Assembly: GCF_000428845.1 (NCBI RefSeq) | Contig: NZ_AUAS01000001.1 | Location: 663,898-727,897 of the forward strand | Direction: 5' to 3' | Origin: Dyadobacter alkalitolerans DSM 23607 | Lineage (GTDB): Bacteria > Bacteroidota > Bacteroidia > Cytophagales > Spirosomataceae | DNA: 64,000 bases | Shown: positions 29,538 through 38,004 of the stretch, piece after piece | Position numbering within the stretch: the stretch's first letter is position 1 | Layout of the letters: every line of letters starts with the position of its first letter | The notes under the pieces: generated by a model | What the model saw: the letters and a program-made list of their open reading frames with translations, nothing else | What the model was told of the DNA's origin: nothing | Databases searched by the model: none | Made by a program: the position numbers and the translations under genes

Positions 29538-29756
29538 TTAAGTACTATCGTTTTTGCCGGGAGCATGCCCGTCCCGGCTGTTGCCGTTCGGCTGATTTTG
29601 CTGGAGCAGATAGTCGAAGTAAATTTCCAGCGCGTCGGAATATTTTTGCTGGTCTGTTTCACTGTTAATGCCTTCTAGCAATTCGGACAGTTCTTCCCCG
29701 GTGAGTTTGTTACTGATCAGTTTATTAATCAAAGTTTCAGCCCGGGAAAGTGACAT
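29538..29756 (-). CDS. Short FecR-like N-terminal fragment or small hypothetical protein
   Basis: 72 residues, MSLSRAETLINKLISNKL onwards, including TGEELSELLEGINSE and YSDALEIYFDYLLQQNQ. The pattern resembles the cytoplasmic N-terminal domain of FecR-type anti-sigma factors, which usually precede SusC genes in this phylum. The transmembrane helix and periplasmic FecR domain are absent, and the frame stops after a polar tail. It could be a remnant of a lost anti-sigma gene or a genuine small protein. It lies 137 bases upstream of susC on the same strand. The FecR resemblance is weak and is inference. Confidence 0.45.
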   Translation of the reverse strand: MSLSRAETLINKLISNKLTGEELSELLEGINSETDQQKYSDALEIYFDYLLQQNQPNGNSRDGHAPGKNDST

Positions 29757-29928
29757 AGTAATAGCTGTTAAGTCTTTGTAGGATACTCACTGAGTTTATG
29801 AAAAGACTATCGCGATTATATGTTTTTTTAAATGGACCGTTATGTGAATTGAGATAACCTTATTTTTACCAAATATTCACCAAATTCAAGGAAAGTATCG
29901 TTTCTATGACGAAACCTAGCAGTGACGA

Positions 29929-31353
29929 ATGAACCTTAAAAGACACTATAAGAAGATATACTTTCCGCTATTCGTATTCCTTTTTATCCAAATCGCTAAC
30001 GCGCAAACAGTTGCAACCGACACTGCCGGAATTATTGTTGTGGGCGACATCCTCGTGGAAGGAAATCACCGCACGAGGGCCGGCATTATCCTGCGCGAAA
30101 TGGCCATTAAAACCGGCGATACATTAAGCGCCGCATTGCTGGCCGAAACACTCGAAATTGACCGCAGGAAAATCGTCAACACCAATTTATTCATCACCGT
30201 TGACCTGATCCCGAAAAGCAATCCTGACTCTGTCCGGACAGACATCCGGATTGTGGTGAAAGAGCGGTGGTATCTCATTATTGTTCCCGTTTTCCAGCTT
30301 GCAGACCGCAATTTCAATGAATGGTGGTATGAACGAAAAAGGGATTTGTCGCGCACAACTTATGGCATATATATGAGCTACGGTAATGTTACCGGCCGCG
30401 CGGATAAGCTGCGCTTTCTTGCGGAGTTTGGTTTTATTCCAAAATTTGAGGTCGCCTACACTTTGCCCTACATTGATAAAGCGCAAAAAACGGGCATTAC
30501 GCTGGGCTCTTCTTACTCGGTCAACAAAACGACTGCTTTCAGAACATGGCGGGATAAGCTGCAATACTTTAATAGTGAAGACATTAACCGGGAAAGATTC
30601 TATTCCTATGTAAGCATTAGCCGCCGGAATAAATATTACACATTCCATACCGCTGATCTGCGGTGGAGTTACAGCAAGATTTCCGACACCATTGCTGCTT
30701 TAAATCCGAATTATCTGTTAAAAGGGCGCACAATCCAGCGCTACTTTCAGCTTACTTATTCATTCAGCTACGACAAGCGTGATAATGTTCAATATGCATT
30801 GCGGGGGCAAACTCTTGGGTTACAGATTTCGAAGATCGGCCTTCTACCAACCGATGACGTGAATATGACCTATTTTTATGGCTCTTACCGCAAATACATT
30901 CCGATTTCTAAAAGATGGTATTTCAATACAGGCGTACGGGGAAGGGTTTCATTGCCAAAACGGCAGCCTTACCTCCAAACGATAGGGCTTGGTTACAGGA
31001 ACGATCTCGTCCGTGGTTATGAACTTTATGTGGTTGACGGACAGGATTATGCATTGCTGAAAAATGAATTGAAATACAAGCTCTTCTCATTTCAGAAACA
31101 CTTTTCCTTTATTCCGATCAAACAGTTTAACACACTTCCTCTGGCCGCCTACCTGAACACTTTCGCAGATGCCGGTTATGTCAAAAACAGTTATCCTGAA
31201 CTCAGTAACACGCGGCTGGGCAACTCGATGCTCTATGGCGCCGGTGCCGGCCTCGATATTGTTACCTTTTACAATATACTGGCGCGGTTCAACCTTACGC
31301 TGAACGGAAAAGGCGAGCGGAGATTCTTTTTCAACGTTTCCCGCGAATTTTGA
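29929..31353 (+). CDS. BamA/TamA-family outer membrane protein with a POTRA domain
   Basis: 474 residues: Sec signal peptide ending ANAQ, one POTRA-like domain (about 35-110, with ILVEGNHRTRAGIILREMAIKTGD), then a beta-barrel with the conserved YDKRDNVQYALRGQ region, and LVRGYELYVVDG in the VRGY position. It ends in Phe. Compared with BamA (five POTRA domains, about 800 residues) it is short, closer to the bacterial surface antigen/ShlB-like two-domain proteins common in Bacteroidota. It may insert or export a specific client. There is no obvious partner. Confidence 0.82.
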   Translation: MNLKRHYKKIYFPLFVFLFIQIANAQTVATDTAGIIVVGDILVEGNHRTRAGIILREMAIKTGDTLSAALLAETLEIDRRKIVNTNLFITVDLIPKSNPDSVRTDIRIVVKERWYLIIVPVFQLADRNFNEWWYERKRDLSRTTYGIYMSYGNVTGRADKLRFLAEFGFIPKFEVAYTLPYIDKAQKTGITLGSSYSVNKTTAFRTWRDKLQYFNSEDINRERFYSYVSISRRNKYYTFHTADLRWSYSKISDTIAALNPNYLLKGRTIQRYFQLTYSFSYDKRDNVQYALRGQTLGLQISKIGLLPTDDVNMTYFYGSYRKYIPISKRWYFNTGVRGRVSLPKRQPYLQTIGLGYRNDLVRGYELYVVDGQDYALLKNELKYKLFSFQKHFSFIPIKQFNTLPLAAYLNTFADAGYVKNSYPELSNTRLGNSMLYGAGAGLDIVTFYNILARFNLTLNGKGERRFFFNVSREF

Positions 31354-31449
31354 AATCGTTTTCAAAATTGCCAAATATGGCTACATTGCAGCATTATAAG
31401 GCCTTTTCAGAAAAGAAGGCACGACTATTGTAACACTTATACTAACTGA

Positions 31450-32061
31450 ATGAAAAAAACCTCTACACGCATGAAAAGTTTTAAAACCGGGTTTGCAGCT
31501 GTCTTTTTTGCATTGGCAATCTTAGGATGTGACACCAAAACAAACGAGCAATCCGAAGCGGCTACCGACTCGGTGAAGGTGGAAGCGCCAGCCGAGAATG
31601 ATCTCAACAGCGATCAATCTGCATTGCTGCAAACAATCTTGGGCACCGATAAGGCGGCAGGCACTGTGCTTCGGGGAATTTCTTTTGGTGACCCGATCAG
31701 TAAGATCAAAGCTTCGGAAAATTTCGAAATGTTTGAAGAAACGGCGGATCATTTGGGATACACGGCTGAAACCCCGCAGCTGGAAACCATTGATGTACAA
31801 TACTTTCTGACGCCCGACAAAAAGGTGAACAGGATCACAGTTGACGTTTATCTGAACAGTCCGGAAGCTACAAGGCAGCTCTGGAATGCTGGAAAAAATT
31901 ATTTCACGAAGGATTATGATGCACCTAAGGAAGAACCTAATAAGGTCACCTGGAACAAAAAATCCGTTCGGGTTAATATGGAAGATGTTTCAAAAGGGAA
32001 GGATTACGGGTTAAAATTCCAGTTTGTCCCAACCGATAAAAATGTACTCGCGGCAAAATAA
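31450..32061 (+). CDS. Hypothetical lipoprotein
   Basis: 203 residues with a lipoprotein signal ending AILGC (Cys27), followed by a polar, acidic linker and a mixed alpha/beta domain. The domain includes RGISFGDPISKIKASE, resembling a substrate-binding or stress-sensing fold, but I do not recognise the family. An internal ATG at 31471 would also give a good signal peptide. It is 5 bases upstream of the cyclophilin gene, so it is very likely co-expressed with it. Confidence 0.78.
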   Translation: MKKTSTRMKSFKTGFAAVFFALAILGCDTKTNEQSEAATDSVKVEAPAENDLNSDQSALLQTILGTDKAAGTVLRGISFGDPISKIKASENFEMFEETADHLGYTAETPQLETIDVQYFLTPDKKVNRITVDVYLNSPEATRQLWNAGKNYFTKDYDAPKEEPNKVTWNKKSVRVNMEDVSKGKDYGLKFQFVPTDKNVLAAK

Positions 32062-32066
32062 ATTTT

Positions 32067-32774
32067 ATGAAAACCAAAAAATCATTAGTTCTAGCGTTCC
32101 TATGCCTGTTTTCTCTGGGTGTTTTTGCCCAAAAGAGCTCTAAAAAAGATGATGTTGTAACGATCAAAACGGATCTGGGAACTATTAGGGTGATCCTATT
32201 CGACGAAACACCCAAGCACAAAGCCAATTTCCTTAAACTGACAAAAGATAAATTTTACGACGGTTTACTTTTCCACCGCGTCATAGACGACTTCATGATC
32301 CAGGGCGGCGACCCTAATTCAAGGAACGCGAAGCCGGATGATATGCTCGGAAAAGGCGATAACGGCTACAAAATCCCTGCTGAATTCAGCCCCAAGCTGT
32401 TTCACCAGAAAGGCGCATTAGCCGCAGCACGTGATAATAACCCAGCCAAAGAATCGAGCGGATGCCAGTTTTACATTGTGCAGGGCCGGAAATGGAGCAA
32501 AAATGACCTTAACAAGCAGGCTGCCCGCGCTGCCAGAAAGCTAACTGATTCTCAAAGGAAAGTTTACGAGGAAATTGGCGGAACACCGCATTTGGATGGC
32601 TCCTACACGGTTTTTGGCCAGGTGATCGACGGAATGGAAGTGATCGACAAGATTGGCGCCGTGGAAAAAGATGAACGCGACAGACCAGAGAAAAATGTGT
32701 CCATGAACATGTCTGTCAAAAAAATGAAGAAGAAAAAGATCACGAAGAAATACGGCTGGCAATACGAAGCTTAA
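32067..32774 (+). CDS. Secreted cyclophilin-type peptidyl-prolyl isomerase
   Basis: 235 residues: signal peptide ending GVFAQ and a cyclophilin domain with FHRVIDDFMIQGGD (catalytic Arg and Phe-Met-Gln), AAARDNNPAKESSGCQFYIV and LDGSYTVFGQVIDGMEV. It catalyses cis-trans isomerisation of prolyl bonds in proteins folding in the periplasm. The Lys-rich C-terminus (KKMKKKKITKK) is unusual and may bind a surface. The last base of its stop codon is the first base of the next gene's ATG, which indicates translational coupling. Confidence 0.92.
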   Translation: MKTKKSLVLAFLCLFSLGVFAQKSSKKDDVVTIKTDLGTIRVILFDETPKHKANFLKLTKDKFYDGLLFHRVIDDFMIQGGDPNSRNAKPDDMLGKGDNGYKIPAEFSPKLFHQKGALAAARDNNPAKESSGCQFYIVQGRKWSKNDLNKQAARAARKLTDSQRKVYEEIGGTPHLDGSYTVFGQVIDGMEVIDKIGAVEKDERDRPEKNVSMNMSVKKMKKKKITKKYGWQYEA

Positions 32775-33682
32775 TGCATAAAAAACGAATACTGATCACC
32801 GGATCCAACGGGCTGCTCGGTCAAAAGCTGGTAGATTTACTGGCTGGAAATGAACATTACGAAACATTTGCCACTGCAAAAGGTGAAAACCGGCTGAGCG
32901 TTTCGGATGGTTATCGTTTTCTGGAAATGGATGTTACTGATGCTGTGCAGGTGGATGAAGTGCTTACAGAAGTAAAACCGGAGGTTATCATTCACACAGC
33001 CGCCATGACCAATGTGGATCAATGTGAAATGGAGAAGGATGCTTGCTGGAAACTAAATGTTACGGCAGTTGAAATCCTGATAGCGGCCTGTAAAAAGCAT
33101 AACATTTTCCTCGAACACGTTTCCACAGACTTCATTTTTGATGGAACGTCCGGGCCATACAAAGAAGAAGACGAGCCTAACCCGATCAGTTTTTACGGTT
33201 GGAGTAAATATGCAGCAGAAAAAGCTGTAATGCATTCCGACATTCAATGGGCCATTGCCCGAACCGTGCTGGTTTACGGCATAGCGCACGATATGAGCCG
33301 GAGCAACATTATTCTCTGGGTTAAAAAATCATTGGAAGAAGGGAAGGCAATCAAGGTTGTTACTGATCAATTCCGGACGCCGACCCTGGCCGAAGACCTT
33401 GCTATGGGATGTTATTTGATTGCAGATCAGCTTGCAGAAGGTGTTTTTCACATTTCGGGAGAAGACTTCCTTACTCCCTATGAAATGGCCATCATGGCAG
33501 CCGATTACTTTTCGTTAGACAAATCACTCATTTCCCCTACCGACGCATCAGCATTCAGGCAACCCGCCCGTCGCCCCCCACGAACCGGTTTTGACCTAAA
33601 AAAATCCCGGGATATACTTGGCTACGAACCGCATACATTCCGGGAAGGAATCGCTTTGGTGGCAAAGCAGATTGGGCATTAA
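32774..33682 (+). CDS. NAD(P)-dependent sugar-nucleotide reductase, RmlD-like SDR
   Basis: 302 residues of the extended short-chain dehydrogenase family: ITGSNGLLGQKLV nucleotide-binding loop, AAMTNVDQCE, HVSTDFIFDG, and catalytic YGWSK (Tyr-x-x-x-Lys). The arrangement matches dTDP-4-dehydrorhamnose reductase and its relatives, but no other dTDP-rhamnose gene is nearby, so a related substrate is possible. The start overlaps the stop of the cyclophilin gene by one base (TAATG). Confidence 0.82.
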   Translation: MHKKRILITGSNGLLGQKLVDLLAGNEHYETFATAKGENRLSVSDGYRFLEMDVTDAVQVDEVLTEVKPEVIIHTAAMTNVDQCEMEKDACWKLNVTAVEILIAACKKHNIFLEHVSTDFIFDGTSGPYKEEDEPNPISFYGWSKYAAEKAVMHSDIQWAIARTVLVYGIAHDMSRSNIILWVKKSLEEGKAIKVVTDQFRTPTLAEDLAMGCYLIADQLAEGVFHISGEDFLTPYEMAIMAADYFSLDKSLISPTDASAFRQPARRPPRTGFDLKKSRDILGYEPHTFREGIALVAKQIGH

Positions 33683-33789
33683 TGCTTAGGATTTATCTAT
33701 CAACGAAAGATCGAGCGTAAAGCCAGGAGGCAGCAATTTACAAATACTATAACGATTATTGAATCCCTTAGATTTCCCGGAATGCCCGT

Positions 33790-35436
33790 TTAATAAAGCT
33801 TCTCATAATACTCCCGCGCCATGCGGTCGGAGTTGAAAAATACGTTGACATCGTTCATACTGTTAAGCACCATCTGCTGCCATTTTGATTGGTTGGCATA
33901 GTAAGTTGGAATGACAGAGGTTTCAAGCTTTTGCATGAGATTATCGCAATCCTGCTTATTAATGTCATCCCCTTCTGCTACGGGCAGCAAAAATGAATTC
34001 TCATCATCCTTCGAAAATTCGCAAATCCAGCCGTCAAATGTCGACAGATTCAGGGAAGCGTTCATTGCCGCTGTCATTCCGCTGGTTCCCGAAGCCTCAC
34101 GGGTAACGACGGGCGTGTTAAGCCATACATCCGAGCCGTCTTTCAGCAACTTGGAAAGTGCCAGCTCGTAACCGGTAAGCACTGCCATATTGGAATAATG
34201 GTGGCTTGTATAAAATAGCTTGTTAAATGTGTCAATGGCACCCTCGTCCTTTGGATAAGGCTTTCCGGCCCATATCACCTGAATCGGCTGTTCCTTGTTT
34301 TCCATGAGTTTCTTAAAGCGTTCCAAGTCCCAGATAAGCATATCCGGCCTTTTATAAGCTGCAAATCTGCGGGCCCAGACAATGGTAAGCACATTGGGGT
34401 CGAATATTTTACCGCATTGATCAGCTACTGTTTTGAACAAAATCCTTTTAAGCTCTTTTTTTCGGGCAGAAATCCTTTCTGAATCCTTTGCTATTCGTGC
34501 GCTTTCCAATTCGCTATCAACCCAGTAAGTGTTGTTCTGCGCATTGGTAATGTGGCCGATCTCTGCAATGTTCTTATGCGATTTCCACATGTTTCGCGAC
34601 ACTTCGCCGTGGAGCTTCGAGACACCATTGGCCTTTCTGCTCATGCTTAACGCTGCCAGCGAATGGTTGAAAGTATCACCCTTTATATTGCTGATTTTGC
34701 GAACTGTGTCCAGATCCAGTCCTGAAAAAAATCCCAGTTTATCTAGAAAGTTAATGTCGTGTTTTTCGTTTCCCGCCTCTTCGGGGGTGTGCGTCGTAAA
34801 AACAACACGTTTTTTAACCTCAGCAACCGTTTTCAGTTTTTTGAATAAATGAAAAATGCCCGAAACGCCGTGCGCTTCATTGAAATGATATACCTGTGGT
34901 TCATAGCTCAGTTCCTCCAGAAGACGCGCTCCGCCGATGCCCAGCACCATGCACTGCGCCACTTTGTAGGTTACATCCGCATCGTATAAGGAATAGCTGA
35001 TTGCCCGCGTCGTATCATCGTTGCCGTCGGTGTCGGTGGTAAGCAGAAATAACGGGGCAGATTGAAAAACATCCGGCGGCAGATAATACGCTGCAATCCA
35101 GACCTCCTTGCCCATGATCGGAACCTGAAAGCGGATTTTTGTATCGACAAGAAATGAATACATTTTCTCGTGAAACTCAGGCTGCATACTGCCATCTTTT
35201 TCCCTGCCCTGATCGTAATAACCATATTTCCAGAGCATTCCTACGCCTATGAGGTTCTGTTTCAATGCATATACGCTGCGCATATGCGAGCCTGCAAGGA
35301 AACCCAGACCACCTGAATAGATTTTCAGCGCCTGATCAACGGCGAACTCCATTGAGAAATAAACAACTGATTTTTCGTATTTATTATCCGGACTAAATGG
35401 ATGTTTATAAGGAACTGAAAATGTTTGTTGTGACAT
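33790..35436 (-). CDS. Alpha-glucan phosphorylase homologue lacking the PLP lysine
   Basis: 548 residues of the short alpha-glucan phosphorylase family (GT35-like): VVYFSMEFAVDQALKIYSGGLGFLAGSH, YHFNEAHGVSG, WARRFAAYKRPDM and EASGTSGMTAAMN. In glycogen phosphorylases the last motif reads GTxxMK, with the lysine carrying pyridoxal phosphate. Here that position is Thr455, confirmed from the codon ACA, and the following NG is NA. The protein may therefore be a PLP-independent glycosyltransferase or an inactive homologue. It is downstream of the acidic coiled-coil gene on the same strand, with about 70 bases between. Confidence 0.8.
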   Translation of the reverse strand: MSQQTFSVPYKHPFSPDNKYEKSVVYFSMEFAVDQALKIYSGGLGFLAGSHMRSVYALKQNLIGVGMLWKYGYYDQGREKDGSMQPEFHEKMYSFLVDTKIRFQVPIMGKEVWIAAYYLPPDVFQSAPLFLLTTDTDGNDDTTRAISYSLYDADVTYKVAQCMVLGIGGARLLEELSYEPQVYHFNEAHGVSGIFHLFKKLKTVAEVKKRVVFTTHTPEEAGNEKHDINFLDKLGFFSGLDLDTVRKISNIKGDTFNHSLAALSMSRKANGVSKLHGEVSRNMWKSHKNIAEIGHITNAQNNTYWVDSELESARIAKDSERISARKKELKRILFKTVADQCGKIFDPNVLTIVWARRFAAYKRPDMLIWDLERFKKLMENKEQPIQVIWAGKPYPKDEGAIDTFNKLFYTSHHYSNMAVLTGYELALSKLLKDGSDVWLNTPVVTREASGTSGMTAAMNASLNLSTFDGWICEFSKDDENSFLLPVAEGDDINKQDCDNLMQKLETSVIPTYYANQSKWQQMVLNSMNDVNVFFNSDRMAREYYEKLY

Positions 35437-35505
35437 TAAAAGGCAAATTATTAGTGAAACCTGCCAGCATAGATCCGACAGGTTTTAAAGCATTTTTTTC
35501 CCAAA

Positions 35506-36252
35506 TCACTTCCCGAACAACCTTGCCCAGAAGCCTTTGGCTTTTGTTTTGGTTTCATCATATTTCTCCGAGGCAACTTCCTTGGCTTCCCTGAGTTCAC
35601 TGGCGGCTTTGGCCCTCAGCTCTTCCGTTCTCTGTTGCGCTTCGGCCAGTTTTTCGGCTGCAATGGCTTTGGTTTCTTCAAATGCTTCGTTCAGATCTTC
35701 TTTAAGGTCTTCGTATTTGTCAACAGCCGCATCTTTAATGTCTTCATACTTTTCAGTGGCTGCTTCTTTGAAATCTTCTGCTTTTTCGCTCAGGTCAGAA
35801 AAAATCTCTTCTGCTTTTACTCTTCCAGCGGCAATGTTCAGCTCAACTTCGTTTTGTAACTGTTCCGTTTTTCGCGAAAAGCCTGATTTTACTTCCTCAG
35901 CATCTGCTTTTGCTTCCTCCACTTTATCTTCGGCTGCGGCTTCCAATTCCAGCGCTTCATCTATGGTCCGGTCGGCTGTCGATTCGCCTGCGGCTTTCAG
36001 ATCGTCAAGTGTTTCGTAAACTTCCGACTTAATGCCGTCTGCTGCTGTGTCGGCTTCCTGAATTTCCTCTTCCGCTATTACTTCAAGCTCATCCGCTTTG
36101 TCTGTCTCGAACAACTCTGCGTCCTTATTTATTTCCTCTGCCTGATCCACGATCTCCTCCTTTTCCTCAGCAGCTTGCTCTTTCAGCTCTTCAACTTTCT
36201 TTTGAAGCGATTCTGTCACCTCTTCGGGTGTGGGTTTTTCATTTTCGGCCAT
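35506..36252 (-). CDS. Highly charged helical (apolipoprotein-like) hypothetical protein
   Basis: About 248 residues, starting MAENEKPTPEEVTESLQKK. It has very high Glu, Lys and Ala content and 11-residue-like repeats such as EKYEDIKDAAVDKYEDLK, which predict long amphipathic helices. It ends KGFWARLFGK. There is no signal peptide or membrane helix. Such proteins resemble YtxH/late-embryogenesis-abundant-type stress proteins, but the composition alone does not prove it. I chose the ATG at 36252 because the upstream extension to 36327 is basic and unlike the rest. Confidence 0.75.
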   Translation of the reverse strand: MAENEKPTPEEVTESLQKKVEELKEQAAEEKEEIVDQAEEINKDAELFETDKADELEVIAEEEIQEADTAADGIKSEVYETLDDLKAAGESTADRTIDEALELEAAAEDKVEEAKADAEEVKSGFSRKTEQLQNEVELNIAAGRVKAEEIFSDLSEKAEDFKEAATEKYEDIKDAAVDKYEDLKEDLNEAFEETKAIAAEKLAEAQQRTEELRAKAASELREAKEVASEKYDETKTKAKGFWARLFGK

Positions 36253-36346
36253 CGGGAAAAGAATTTTAAGGTGAAAAATATGTAACAGTTGATTTCGAAA
36301 GCTACAAAGGAGTTGGCAACGTTGCAAGGAACCATTCAGCTTTGTA

Positions 36347-36913
36347 CTACTCTAACCTTCTAACCATCAATTTTTTAATAAGCTCATAAAACGGCTCAGG
36401 CTGCATCGTACGCCAGTTATTGAGCTGCAATGTTCCCCCAAAATTGATGTAGTAATCGAGCTTGAATTTGTTCCATTGCTCCTCAACATGCTCTCTGAAA
36501 TTTACCGCAGCGATCCAGCCGTCTTCAATGTCGTCAAACCATTCGGCATAGTAATCATCCTCGCTTCCGTGAAAATCCAGAACATTCTCACCCATCAGAA
36601 TAAACTGGTTAATGCCCTGGTCCACAAGCGGGTCGACCACCTGTCTTTTAAAAAACATAATGTCGTTATGCAGCGCATCATTCCACTCTCCAAACATTTC
36701 GATCACGGCATAACGCTTCGTATAATCTGCAAAAAGGATCTTCACATACAGCGTTTCGGAACCGATTTCGTCCCATAACGGATGGATGTAATAGCCGTAA
36801 ATCGCATTTTCGTAATAATCCAGATTGTAGGTCCTGCCATGGAACGGCGATTTTTCGTCATGGCTGGCTATATAATGTTTTTCCCAATTGTAATAAGGCT
36901 CTATCTCCTGCAT
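36347..36913 (-). CDS. Conserved hypothetical protein
   Basis: 188 residues, rich in aromatic residues (Tyr, Trp, Phe) and acidic, without a signal peptide or membrane helix. It starts MQEIEPYYNWEKHYIASHDEK and contains GYYIHPLWDEIGSETLYVKI and FHGSEDDYYAEWFDD. I do not recognise a named family. It is probably a cytosolic protein. It is followed about 95 bases later by the acidic helical gene on the same strand. Confidence 0.75.
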   Translation of the reverse strand: MQEIEPYYNWEKHYIASHDEKSPFHGRTYNLDYYENAIYGYYIHPLWDEIGSETLYVKILFADYTKRYAVIEMFGEWNDALHNDIMFFKRQVVDPLVDQGINQFILMGENVLDFHGSEDDYYAEWFDDIEDGWIAAVNFREHVEEQWNKFKLDYYINFGGTLQLNNWRTMQPEPFYELIKKLMVRRLE

Positions 36914-36961
36914 GACATTGAATTCTTAACGCAAATCATAAACTAATATAACGATAACAGA

Positions 36962-37005
36962 ACAAAAAAATGGCTTAAACAGTCTGTTAAACCATTTAAG
37001 CCATT
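36962..37005 (-). terminator. Intrinsic terminator after the short DUF1080 gene
   Basis: Perfect 11-bp stem AATGGCTTAAA/TTTAAGCCATT (36969-36979 and 36995-37005), followed on the minus strand by seven T residues. Confidence 0.78.
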
Positions 37006-37050
37006 AAAATATTGTACCTGAATTCAGCTCTGCGCCGTATCGCCTGCTGC

Positions 37051-37815
37051 TTACAGCTCGCGGATCCAGATGTTGCGGAAGCTTGTTGTATTGTTGTGGT
37101 CCTGTAACTTGATCGGGCCTTTTCCGTGTGGCTCGATCGTTGGCTGGCCTACATAAGGAGTCGTTCCCTGGATCATGGTGTGGTTTTGTACCAAAACACC
37201 ATTGTGGATCACCGTAATGTATGGAGGAATCGTCATCTGACCGTCCTTATTGAAATGCGGCGCTGTGTAAACAACGTCGTAAGTCTGCCATTCACCTGGC
37301 CCAACAGTTGCATTCACAAGCGGCATGGTTTGCTTATAAATAGATCCCGCCTGTCCGTTGGAGTAAGTTGGGTTGTTATAGCTGTCCAAAACCTGCAATT
37401 CATAAATGCCTTGCATAAAAATACCGCTGTTACCACGTCCCTGGCTGTTTCCTTCCACCTTAGCAGGTGTACGCCATTCAATGTGCAGCTGGTAATCTCC
37501 GAACGTCTGCTTGGTTTGTATATCACCTGATTTGGGTGCAACGGTCATTGCTCCGTCCCCAACGGTCCAGGGCGCAGCGGCTTTGCCGTCTTTGCCTGAA
37601 ACCCATGCATCCAGATTTTTTCCATCAAATAAAACGATTGCGTCCGAAGGCGCAGTAAAACCGGAAACAGCCGTTGACGGTTTACCAGGCGTTACAACGC
37701 GTGGCACCGGGCTCCAAAGTTCACTGGATTCTGGCGTTTGCTTAGCAGGTTGCAGCTGGGCATGTGCAGCAAATGCCGTTGCAAGGCTGAACGCGGTTAG
37801 GATTAGTTTTTTCAT
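37051..37815 (-). CDS. Secreted DUF1080 (3-keto-disaccharide hydrolase-type) protein
   Basis: 254 residues with signal peptide ending FAAHAQ and one concanavalin-like beta-sandwich (PF06439). Family features are APSDAIVLFDGKNLDAWVS, FGDYQLHIEWRTP, GNSGIFMQGIYELQVLDS and the C-terminal LQDHNNTTSFRNIWIREL. Related proteins cleave 3-keto-glycosides outside the cytoplasm. It diverges from the DUF1080-PA14 gene across 189 bases, which suggests shared control. An oxidase that would generate keto-glycosides is not in the window. Confidence 0.88.
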   Translation of the reverse strand: MKKLILTAFSLATAFAAHAQLQPAKQTPESSELWSPVPRVVTPGKPSTAVSGFTAPSDAIVLFDGKNLDAWVSGKDGKAAAPWTVGDGAMTVAPKSGDIQTKQTFGDYQLHIEWRTPAKVEGNSQGRGNSGIFMQGIYELQVLDSYNNPTYSNGQAGSIYKQTMPLVNATVGPGEWQTYDVVYTAPHFNKDGQMTIPPYITVIHNGVLVQNHTMIQGTTPYVGQPTIEPHGKGPIKLQDHNNTTSFRNIWIREL

Positions 37816-38004
37816 TTAAAATAACTTTTTGGACTAATTACTATTGAAATAATATCAAAACACAACATTAGGTAAAAAGCATTAACAAACGCGGTTCTCA
37901 CCTAATTAAATGTAATATTTTGGATTCTTATCACGTAATTTGCACCCGCGTCGACCGATGGCCGGGCAGCATTTTAAATAAACCGATACAAGCTTACTTC
38001 ACGT

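Noticed and set aside
29378..29662. A 94-residue frame on the minus strand overlapping the FecR-like gene
   Set aside because: It overlaps susC and the better supported small gene and has no family features; read as a shadow frame.
35457..35485. A hairpin between the acidic helical gene and the phosphorylase homologue
   Set aside because: AAACCTG/CAGGTTT is only seven pairs with a long loop and lacks a good T tract on the minus strand.
35537..36019. A 160-residue plus-strand frame opposite the acidic helical gene
   Set aside because: Ser/Ala-rich complement of a repetitive Glu/Lys coding sequence; the minus-strand gene explains it.
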